Below are positions 12,401 through 24,400 of a DNA stretch of 64,000 nucleotides, one piece after another. The stretch comes from Otis tarda (lineage: Eukaryota; Chordata; Aves; Otidiformes; Otididae). The translations under genes and the position numbers were made by a program. The stretch spans positions 16,324,001 to 16,388,000 of the forward strand of contig CM048560.1 of NCBI GenBank assembly GCA_026413225.1. Direction: 5' to 3'. The first letter of the stretch is position 1. Each line of letters begins with the position of its first letter. The notes beneath the pieces were generated by a model. The model was not told the DNA's origin and did no database searches. It saw only the letters and a program-made list of their open reading frames with translations.

Positions 12401-15400
12401 ATGTTCAGCTTGTTCTGTAGTCATTGATGTGACTGTTATGGTGATAACAATAATGTTGTGACTGTAAATATATATATATATATTTAGCTTTGTGTGAATA
12501 CACGTTTCAGTTTAAGATGCCAAGCACTTAAAAGCAAGTTAAAGTGTAATGCTGGTGAATATTTTCTAACTGCCCCTCTAACAGCTAGAGATGCTTGTTA
12601 TATTCCTTTGACTTGCCCATTTGGACAAGAAAATTTGAAATTCTGCAAAACATTTACAGTAAAGAGAAAGCTAACTGACTCTGACTCATCTGTATTTCGT
12701 GGCCAACTGTGACGAGCTGTTTTTTATAATTATTTAATAATAAAACTAGGAGGTCAACAAGCGTATTTGAGTTTGCTGTATCAATGTGTTTGTGTGAAAC
12801 TTATATTGTTAATTAAATTTTATTTATGTGCAGAAAGTATACATTGTCTTTAAGTAGTTTGGCCTTGCATAAATGTGCATGCTCTCATTTATCACTCTGT
12901 TAAGCGTTTAATTCCATCCTGTTTAACATACTCAGCGTTTTGCGGGAGACACACAACATTCCTGGTATGAAGCTCATTCAGAGAGGCACAGACTGTCCTC
13001 AGTGCCAGCTGACTGTAAAGCATGAGCTGGTATGAGCTCTACTTCATGAGCGTGCTATGTTTTGCCTTTTTCAGTAATGCTCATTTGAACAAAGATTTTT
13101 CCCTTATGTAGCTTAAGTAATGTTCTAATCAAAGAAAGGAAGGGGACATTTGAGAAAAACAGTTGTCATCTTGAGGTCCCTTCACCTTAGAAGTAATTTC
13201 AACTCAGTTTTGAAGAAAACACAGCATTGTACAAATGGCTGTAAATGAATCTTTGTCTCATTTAGGGATTAACAGTTTCTGACTACCTTGATTTATTGTA
13301 CTTCAGGAATGGGGGAGCTTTCTCCATGTGTGCAGCAGTTCTGTGCCGAAGGTGGCAGAGTTTGGTTTATTTCCCAGGTGTTCTCATTTTGCTGTTATTT
13401 AATAGAGTAAAAAACATACTCCACAGTGTCACTGTTCCATTTTAAGTATCCTTAAATGGTAAATCGTGAACCAAGTTTTAAATGGTAAGTTGTGAACCAA
13501 GTTTCTCTTTGTTTGCAGACATCAAATAGTATTGGTTTTGGAAAGGAAACAGAAAGATCCATGGCTATGAGTAAATTAGTAATACCTGATATTCCCTCGT
13601 CGCATGAGAGTTTGATCAAGTGGGCTTATGAGCATAACTATAGTCCAGTTACTTCCTACACGAAAGCCCCTGTTGCTAACAGATTCCATCTGCAACTTGA
13701 AGATACAGGTAAGCTTGAAGATGGACTTTTAGCATATAGAAAAAAAAAATATTGTATTTTCAGGAATATGTTTATTTGAAAGGTACTTTCTCAGTTTGGA
13801 AGTTCTGTTGTTCAGGATTGAACTACCTTCACTGCTCTTCATCGAGAGTGCTGGTAATATCTGTGAATGCTGCTTAAAAAAATCTGTGACTTTTTGATTA
13901 GAAAACTCCAGGCAAATTGTGTTATTTCCCGATATGTTGGTGGAATTAAATGGTTATAGTTTATCCAACTCACAAGCTGTTCTAGCTGATCATACTCAGT
14001 GTTCACGGGAATGGATTTCAGCAACTGGATATCTTGTTTGTTAATAAATCCAGCTTTGATTTTTTTTTTTTCCAGAAGCATGAGCATAGTGTTTCCTTGA
14101 GACAATTAAATGAACATTCAAATTGTTTAGAGACAAAACTGACTTACCCAAAAAGTCTGAGTGAACAGAATTAATACAACTGTTAAAAAAACTTAGTCAT
14201 TTGTCCGAAGTCATTGCTGATATAAACATAGATGGGTGTACTGAAGCTAGTGGAGTTGCATCTGCTTTTTCACTAATTCTGAATTTCACCCACTAAAAAT
14301 GTTGTTCAGCTGTTTTGATAAAGCTTTTGTTCACATTAATTTTATCAGTTGCACTCTCATGGGTTACAGATAATTATCTGCTTGGGCCAGATGTTGAGAT
14401 CTCTGTCCCAGTGGTTGCATGTATAAGCCAGAAGATAGTGTTCTCATTTGCTCAGTATAAAGTTAACTCTTGTTTAACATCTCTCTGGTTATGTAAGTAG
14501 TTACACAACAGTGGAGTGACTGAATTTGTGATGGAGCAGGTAATGGAAGAATTTCACCTAATGATTTACATTTAGGCTATTTCAGCAGCACTAAAATAGT
14601 GTATTGAATGTGATGTTTCTTTTACCTCTGTGGTAGCCTTTTGCATATAATATGCCCACTCTTCAAAGCTTATTTTCATCTCTTAGTGAGGCAGATTTCT
14701 AGCAGGATCTAAATATACCAAGATTACATTCCTCAGTAACAACTAAACCCTTAGTGGAGGAATTGGGGCTAGTTACCTGACAAGTACAGGGGTGCTATTT
14801 TCGATGTTGTTCAAGAGTTTCCTTTCTGGATAATATTTTTTTTTATGAAAATTATTAGTTCTGAATACTTTCAGGAAAAATACTGAATAACCTAATGTTC
14901 TTTTTTTTTTTTTCCCTTTTTTTTTTTTTTTTTCCAGAAGAGATGAATGATGAAGAAGACCATTCCCTTCCTCCGGAGCTGACAGAATTGCTGGGTGCTA
15001 ACCCACTGCCTGCCCCGAAGAATCCTGCATTAAGTGATGGCCTGACTTTTCCTTTTCACATTAACAGAGGAAGACATGACACAGTGGGAGAAGGAATCTT
15101 CCCGTCCAGGGATTCAGTGGATACATTAATAAATCATGACTTTGAGCATTCCCTCTCAAAACATAAAGAACCGGAAGAGGTTCAGGGCAGTGCTGATGTA
15201 GCCCTGTCGATAAAGTGTGATGAAAAAGTCATGACAGTTGCTGTAGAAAAAGACTCTTTGCAGGTTGGTGTGATGTCTTATTCTCAAATTTGGGCAGACT
15301 TTTTTTGGGCAGACCATTTTATCTCATAGAATCATTTAGGTTGGAAAAGACCTTGAAGATCATAGAGTCCAACCATTAACCTAGCACTGCCAAGTCCACC

Positions 15401-18400
15401 ACTAAACCATGTCCCTAAGTGCCACATCTGCACATCTTTTAAATAGCACCAAGGAGGGTGACTCAGCCACTTCTCTGGGCAGCCTGTTCAAATGCCTAAT
15501 AACTCTTTCAGTGAAGAAATTGTTCCTATTTGTATTTTGACTGAAAAAAAAAAAACCATTCTAAGGTCTACAGCCATCACCATGTAGCCCCCTAAAAAAT
15601 AGTTTGTTGAGAAAATTATACTGTGGATACTCTTTGCCATAAGTCATGTTTCCTCTTCGCGACAATCCGTTAGTTTGTGGAGGGACTTCTGATTAAAGCT
15701 TTACAGAGTTGATTCTGTCAAAAAATTACTGTACTCAACCATCAGTCTGAGTTATTGATCTCCAAATTACAAAGCTGATACTTTTGATAGCTCTGTGAGA
15801 CCTCAATAGATCTGAATTTACAATCTACCAGTGAACAGGTTGCTTGTGTCCATTTGCATCATGGAAAAGAACCTGATACAGACAGCATTTTTAGCTCATT
15901 TCAGACCAAACAGAGTTAGCATTATTAATCAGCAGATTAATAATGAACCTGTTGTTTTCTTTGTTCCATGTTACATTTTTTCCCTGTCATGTATAATAGC
16001 ATTTTGAGAGTGACCTTCCCTGGATGCCAGTACAATGAACTTCACTTCCTCCTATCAGCAGTCGTGAACAGCATGCTGAGCTGCGCATTAAGCAAGAGCC
16101 TGACACAATTGTGTTTCAGCCACTGACAAAGTGCCTTTCTTTCAGGCTAGCGGCTACTCAAGGACAGAACTCTCGCTGCTGGATCACTCTTGCAAAGCCA
16201 GGATGAATGGTACCCATTTCATTTTGGAGTCTTTGCTGAACAAATGCGGGACTCGGACAGCATATATCTTGAACAAGATTGTTTATTTTAACTCTGTGAG
16301 TATTTTACAAAGAGGAGCTGCCTTCTGCACTGCACATCATAGTGGTACAAGGAAGCCATTGTAGTTAGCTGTAGTCTTAGCTAAAAGGAGGTATCCTGAT
16401 CTTTTCCTGTCTAGCTCAAACCTAGTTGCAGTTACAGTCCCTGTATTCAAGGAGGTATGAAGGCTGCACATTGAGTGTGCTCCTGTGGTCAGATAGTATC
16501 CCAGAACAAAAAGGAGGAGTTGGAGTTAAATACTTTTACAAAACTGCGTGGCTGCAGTTTGGGGACCATCTCAGAGAAGTTGCACCATGTTTCCCTGTAC
16601 AGCTTTGATGTACCCATACATAAGCAGTGCTACATAGCTGTAAGGAGGAATAGGAATGAAGTTTTGCAATTGTGCAAAGCGATACCATTTAATTAATATG
16701 CTGAATTATTTTAAGTGAATTTTTTTCTTCCATAATTGTATGTGAAAAAGGCTTTCAAAATGTGAGGAAAAGACATATCTGTGCATGCTTCTCTCTTATA
16801 ATTTGGATTAATATTTGCTATCAGTTGATGTACATGATGAAGGGACTCTTGAATACTTCTATATGTGTTGTGTGGTGATGCTAAGGAGTCCAGTTAGGTT
16901 CTAAGTGACTGCTTCCAGACTGGCTCAGCTTATGACCTTGAGTACGGTGCAGCTAATCTGAGTTGGAAAGTAATAACGCGTTTCTCTTGCTGAGCTTTCC
17001 AGTACATAGAAGTAACCTTGGCAAATGATGGAAAGCCTGTGGTCCAACCCAAACACAACTAAGGCAATCTGATCTGACCTTGCCTGGTTAAAACGATTGT
17101 ATACTGGCAAGTCTGTAGCACCTAACTTTAGAAACAATCCCAAACCAAGACTGTGGATAGAAACATCTCCAAACTACAGAATAGCACATGCCTGGAGCTA
17201 AATACTGTCATTGTCCCTATATTCTATTATGGCTCAAATAAAAATGGATATTTGCCTCATCTCCTTTTTCTGTCACGTCTTTTAATAGTCTTGGGTACTC
17301 ATTTAAACTCCAAATCATGTATGGTATCTTTCAGAAGTTTCTGAAAGGATTTCTCCTAAAACATAAACACTGTGCAGTGGATTCTCAGTGGTGTATATGT
17401 CACTTCTTAGCAGTTGCTCTATGTCCAAGAAAACAAAGGGGAAGTTCTAGAAGGTAGGGGAGTAGCTGAGGAGCCATAAGCCGTACAGAAGCAGAGTGCA
17501 GAATACGTGAAAACAAAAATGAGAAATTTCAGATGAAGAAATGGACAAGTGTGCAAAGGAGGGGAAAAAAGAGGGAGGGGGGAATTCAGTAAAAATTCAG
17601 AGAAAAACAAAGAAGGGAAAAATGAAGAAAGGGACATCATGTTTTTGAGTGTACATGTCTGAAAAAAAAAATGCAAATGACAGAAGACAAAATCCTTTAA
17701 TGACCCTAACACTTCCAGTGATTTTTCATGAGTGCATTAAAGAAAACTGTAAGTTACAAAAAATCACTTCAGAAAGTCATTTCTTTTTTCAGTGTTGGTT
17801 ATAGAAATACCAGAAATAGAATTAAAATGTTAGGCTGCTCATTCAGACAGCAGCACCCAGACTGGTGTCTTTGCTGGCTCTGAATTATGGAAAAAAAAAA
17901 CTAAGGGGCGTTCTCTAAATATAGCCTGCGTATCTTACATGTTCAGCACAAGGCTGTTTAAGACCTGCTTTGACCATCTGCTTAGCTGGTGTGCATCTTC
18001 TGGCCTTTGCATTGTTCTGAAGAGAGAAGAAAATAATAATTATGAAGAGAGAGTGCTCAGTTATCACCTAATTTTATGCATTTGCAATACCTTTTGTGCA
18101 GATTGTCATTCAGCTGTCATCAGCAGCTGAAAGCAGTGGCATTGATGATGATGACATGGAATCAGGCGATAATGGATTTCCAGGGGATGCTGATGAGGGA
18201 GATGTTACTTTCTCAAGCTGGCCTGAAATAGCGGTACGTTACTCTCGGGTTTGCACCTGACAATAGAGAAATGCCTATTGTAATAGACACTTTACATAAA
18301 TTGCATTAATTGTATAGCAATTAATTTGTCTTTTAACACGTTTCTTCTCACTTCTATTTCTTGTAACCCTGCTGAAGATTTGCACTAAGTAGATGGAATT

Positions 18401-21400
18401 TGAGTGGGCCTGTACTGTACACTCCAAATTTGTCCTTATCCAGCTACCACTCCTGACTCAGGATGTTATTGTATTGCTTTTTTCATTTCAGTTTAATTGC
18501 ACGCTGCACCAGCCCGAGGATGACAGAGGCATGTTCTGGCCTCCCGAGCCACACATCACCAATGTGACCTTCAACATGGAGCTGTACAAAACAGATCTGT
18601 TCCTTGCTCCCTCCCAAGGACTCTTCTCTGTTGCTGAGAATGGCCCAATATATGTAGAGGTAACAAACTGAAAAAAAAGCTGTGCAACTGAGCCAAATCT
18701 GTTCATGTCAGTTGAAAAGTCTCATTCTGCAGTTGCTTTGGACAGATAGGTAGGTACTTTGTTTGCAGCAGAGAACAGACACTGTGAGGTTAGAAGTAGG
18801 ACAACTTTTTGGGTCAAAACCAAAGGATTCCTGCAAAATGGATTAATTTTACTACAAGATAAATTGATCATTCTTGCCAAATCTGCTTTCCTGCGCAAGA
18901 TGTAAAGGTGGTCTTTGAGCTCTTGCTCTGAACTGGCATTTTCTGATGAGCTCTTCACGGTTCATTTTATTGGGTAAAATGGCTGAACCTCATCTGAAAG
19001 ATGTAGACATGCAAAAAAATTATTACAAGTGTTTGTCTTCCATATGCTAGTGTTCTCTTACAAAGTTAATACAGATTCTCTCTCCGATTCACTTACAAAC
19101 ACCAGTTAAAATCCTTTTGAATGCTATCACACGAGAGATCTAACGACTTTAGATAAATAAGACCAGCCAAGTCAACAGCCGGGTACCCTTGACTTCAGGT
19201 GCATTTTGGACCTGGTAATATTTCCATGTGTTGCTAAGTTGCTTATGAAATCTGGGGAATTTCAAACCAATGCAGTCAGTATTTCTAAAGATAGTCATGT
19301 GAACAGAATTTTACATTTTTCAAATAATGGTAGGCATGAACAAATGCAACATTGGCAATGAGGTAGTATCACCAGTTTATAGATGAGTAAATCATGAGTG
19401 GTGAGCTATGGGCTTGTAAGACCACAAAAATGAGTGTATTGACTGAAGCAGTGCTGTGCCATGTTTCTCTTGCCCAAGTTAGCTCGTCTTTGTGAGCCCA
19501 CGTTGCACATGATAAGCATAGTGGCCCATTTGACGTTGGTGCAATTTTCTTCATTGTTCCAGTGCATTGTGTCTCTTCCTCATTCTCTATCCAGTGAAAA
19601 GTACTTAAGACAGTTGAAACAAAAAGAAAGTATGGCATGCTCATATAAGAATATGTTTATAAAGAACACATTATTTTTTTCATTTGGATAAAAACAGCTG
19701 CTTCCTTCAGTGATCTGGGATAAGTCCCCCTGGCTCCAAGCCCTCTGGATTCGTGTGGTTCTGGAGCTGTTTATTTAGACAGATGTTCTGATTTCTGCAT
19801 CACCTGTCCTGGCAGAAAGCTTTGTTTTTCTGCTTCTCCTTCTTCCACAGTGGAAAATCTGTATCAGTTTTGAAGTTCTGTGACACCATTTTTAGCTGAC
19901 ACAATTTGTTTGTTTGTTTCTGTTTTGCTTTTGTTATTAACAAATCTATTTTGGTTTTTTGGTCAATAAAATACTTGGGTCATAATCTGTGAGAACTATA
20001 TCTCCTTTTCCTTCTCTGCTAAAAATGTTTTTTATATTTGAGTCTTTTGGCTTTTTTTCTTTGTTCTCTACTGTCATTTTCTTATCATATTTTGGTGTCA
20101 CCTTCCTCCTGTAGTTATTTCCTAGTTCCTTAAGATATCATTCATCCTTTTATTTACCCGATGGTGTTTCATGATACTGTAGTATGCCTGTCTTCCTTGC
20201 CCTAATCTCTTTTTTAACTAGTTTACACCATCAGCTTGTTTACCTGTCAGTATCTGTGGCTTGACTTTCATTCATCTGTGTTTATTTCTGTTCTTTTAGA
20301 AGTTGATCTTTCTTGCTTAGATGCTTCAGCATATCCCTTAATCTCTAATTTGATTGCTGTTTACATGAGAGAGAAAATGAAATACCTTTATTTACCATAC
20401 AACTGATAGCATCCAAAAATTCCAGTATAGACCACAGGAAAATTTGGCAGACTTCCTTAAAATATACATGCAGCACATATGGATTAAGTACACTTTTAAG
20501 GCACATTTCTTCTAAGAAGGAAATTATTTATTGTGGAACTGTTTTCATCAAGCATTGTTAATGGTTAGGCACAACACTTCTGTTGTTTATTAAAAGCAAC
20601 ATGCTTCATTTGTTACAAATTCCGTTTACGGGTTTTTTTTCCTAATTATTCTGTAGCATTTCTTGTCTGCATTCCAGTCCAGCTGAACAACATCAGTGCC
20701 CTGGAAGTTTGCAGTCTTAATTATTTTTCATAAAAGAGTATGAATTTCAGACTTACAATAAACTAAAAGGATCGTTTATGGCTTTTAGGAGGCTCCCCTG
20801 CCCCCCCCTAGTCCAGGAATGCCACCCACACGTCAGACCATGACCTCCTTTCTGCCTCTGCATTCCTCTCCTGGCTGGGGGCGGATTCTCTGTTGCCTTT
20901 TTTTTTTTTTTTCCTGCCTTTTTTTTTTCATTAAAGTTTCAAGCAGATACAAAGACATGGAATTAGTAATTGTCTTCCATACAGCTCTGTTACAGTCTGT
21001 GTGTCTAAGGGAAGCAGCACCTTCTCAGGTGGCAGTCACAGTCATTAACTGTGTGTCTGATCTGGGCTGGGTTTTTCATCTGCTTTCGGAAAGATAAGGG
21101 ATTGCTGTAGTTATGCACGGTTACGCTGTTAAACAGCTGCTGGTTTTGAAACCACTGATTTTCTGTCTCAGTTTGACAGTCTACCCTTAACATTTAGCCT
21201 TCAAAATAGTTCAGATTGGAACTGGCACTGGAAAACTGCTTTAAAAATTGTTGAAAATGTTAATAAAATGTTAATGAAATGTGAACTAAAAATGTCATTC
21301 CTGAGATCTTACAGTTTCTTTCTTTTTAATGCAGGTGTCTGTGACTAAAGCTGACAGATCCTTGGGCTTTGCCATTCAAACATGCTTTGTTTCCCCGTTT

Positions 21401-24400
21401 TCAAATCCAGATAGAATGTCTGACTACACCATTATAGAAAACATTTGTCCTAAAGATGAATCTGTTAAATTCTACAGCATTGAGAAGGTGAACTTTCCGA
21501 TACCACATGCACAGAAGGACAAAAAAAGATTTAGTTTTGTGTTTAAACCAATGTTCAACATCTCACTGCTCTTTCTTCACTGCGAGTTGACTTTGTGTAC
21601 AAATAAAGACAAAGATACTCAAGGACTGCCGAAGGTCAGTAATTTATTAAAGTCTAAATTTCTGACTTAGGTGAAAATAAGATATTTCGTTCATCTGAAC
21701 TTTGAAGTGAATAGACGGTTTTCTATGGAATTGATGTAATGAACATGATATCTCTAGGCTCAAGATTTTAAGAGATAAGAGTTATGATGCTGAGCATTTT
21801 GACTGCATAGTTTACAGTTCCCATTTAAATTTCAATAGGTGGTTACATGGGAAAAATAGAAATTGCTTTTTGTTACGCAAGTGGTTCAGATTTATCTTTG
21901 CTATCCATATCATATCATATCCATCTCTAAGGCAGAAACAATGTTTGTTTTAATTTCCATGTGTAACATCAGATAATACTGCAATCTTGATTGTTAAAAA
22001 AGAGAATTGCCAAATTTTGCGTTATAACTAATGGAAATGGCTGTAAATTAGTTGTTAAAGAATGTCTTCTTAGAATTCGGAGCTTATTTTACTTGGGTTT
22101 ATGCAGATCCCCCTTAAAATGTATTTTTTTAAAGATAATTTGCCATCGTTGATCAATGTATGTGTGGGTGACTACAGTTTTGACTACCAGATTTTTGAGA
22201 AACATTTATCCTAAAATAAGATAATTACTACCATTTAAGTTCAATGGTAACACTCTCATACAGGTTAGGGGATCCTTAATGAAGGCAAAGGTTGTGTCCT
22301 GAAGCACAGCTAAGAATTACCTTTGCCAGTACATTACATGGGGTTGTTTGGAGGTAAATAATAGAGGAGAAAACTGATAATGAGGCAACTGTGCAGCTGG
22401 CACAGCTGTCCTGGCAGACAGGTGACTCTCTGACCTCATACACACTTTTTTTCCACTCACAGTGCATTCCTCCTGATGAAGCTTGCACCTCTCTCAATGT
22501 GGATATGATCTTGGCCATGATGCACAACAAGAAAACCTTCACCAAGCCTCTTGTTGTAATAACGCATGAAGGAAAACCAGAAGGTATGAAAATGACCTTG
22601 AACTGTTTAATAAAGCCATATGTATTATCTTGTATAACATACAGTTGCTTGAAATGAGGGAGTACTCCAAGTGTGTGGCATCATATAATCTTGTGGTGAT
22701 ACTGTGTTTTGTAAGGTGTTATTTGTTTAGACATTTCATCATCATGGCGGTTCATTGCCGTTTTTTAACTCTCTTTATTGACCTCTGGAGTTGTGGTTTT
22801 GTCAGGCATTCAGAAAGGAATACCATACTGCACAACCGTGTAGGTTTCAGAACTATGAATATAGCGGTAGCACTTCCAGCAACTTCTTGTTGCCCAAAGA
22901 TCAAAGGCAGCGCTCTGCTCCTTCTGTATAATTTCTTTATTGTGCTTATAAATATATATTTAGGAATAATAGTAGCGGAATTAGGAAGTGTTGAGGACAC
23001 TAAAGCCTGATATGTTTGTAAAGCAGAGGGGTGGCTGCTAGAGAGAGATTCCCTAGACTGTTAAGCTATTAAGAGCAAAAGATGAGATGCACAAAGGTAT
23101 TTCAGCTCCACTTTGGTGGGGCTTGTTTGATTATGTAATTTTTATGGAAAAAATCACAAGCATGGATAGTAACTGGTTGGAGGAGTCAGAAAGGGTGAAG
23201 AGCATTATGAGAAAAATGCCAAACAACATGATTAAACTGTACTCTAGCTGAAGAATATGGCCTGTGAGCTATGGGAAATAAGAACCATTTTCACAGTTTA
23301 ATTTAAACTGAAAGTTTTACTCAGTGAATCTCTCTGAAAATAACATCAGTCATGTTTTGATGCATTCATAGAAGAAAATATATGTGTGAATATTTTTTGT
23401 ATTAGCATGCAAGTTTGATCAGAAGCTTCAGTGACTTCACGTGCACATCAGAATTCCAGTTGTGTCCAAAGGCTGTTTGACCTTTGGAAGGCTTTTTGGG
23501 GAATGTCGAAAGGATAGAGATCAGAAGTCCTTTAACCTCTATTGTACAGTGTATGGTTTTTAGTCTTCGAACAGTTTAAAGTACCATACAGCATTACTAG
23601 GGGACATAAGCAGCAACTGTTTGTGTTTAACTCTGCAGTAATTTTGGGGGTTTTTTTATGTATTTGTTATTACAGATCAAATCCACTATGAATTAAAGGC
23701 AAGTAGTTGATCTGTCAGTGTGGTACAATTAAAACTGTGTTTTGGGCCTCATTCTGCACTCTTTCTTTTTGCAAAGCTCTAATTTTTTTTCCGTAGTGGG
23801 AAATGAGTAAATCCTGCAACTGAAGTTCAGCTTTCAATGAACAGGCTCATACTCTGAGCTCTCTTGCCCTTCCGATGTGTGGAGCATTGTGTGCGGCTCC
23901 CATCTCGGGCTCCACTCAGAATGTTGTCTTTGTCAGAGGCACAAAGTCTTAGTGTGCAAAGACGAGCTAAATTTATAAAGATTAGTTACAAGACAACAGT
24001 GTGATAGAGTATTTTGTTGCATTGTGGGTGATTTAGTCTAATTGTGAGATGTTTGGTGGAAAACTCCCCAGCATATCACAGCTTTCAGACATAATACAAA
24101 GTGGCACATTGACAACGTAGCTTTGTTGGTATGCAGTTGTTCTGCACTGAATCAAGCAACCCCTTTCTGAAAGCCAAAAGCCATTGTTGGCCAGTATGTG
24201 AACCTCAAATTTGGAGAAGAAATTATATTGCATTACTGAACAGGAGAATTTACATCTCAGAGGTGGTGGTCTGCATTTTCTTTCATGTGAAGAGGCCAGC
24301 TTTCATTGTTGTAAACCATATTCCGTGAGTTACTGCCATTGGATCTGCTCTCCAAGCCAAATGTAGAGGTCTCATGCTTGGCATTTCAAAAGTCAGAACA

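Larger units (their letters stand above)
8865..13518 (+). other. TGFBR3: TGFBR3 intron C-D (4.7 kb)
   Basis: Non-coding. It contains an (AAAT)n microsatellite at 9551-9575, a (TA)n run at 12469-12483, and a 26-base tandem duplication at 13452-13503 directly before the next acceptor. Nothing coding was recognised. Confidence 0.8.

Noticed and set aside
17419-17712. Minus-strand Ser/Phe/Leu-rich frame
   Set aside because: It is the complement of a purine-rich intronic stretch with no protein signature.
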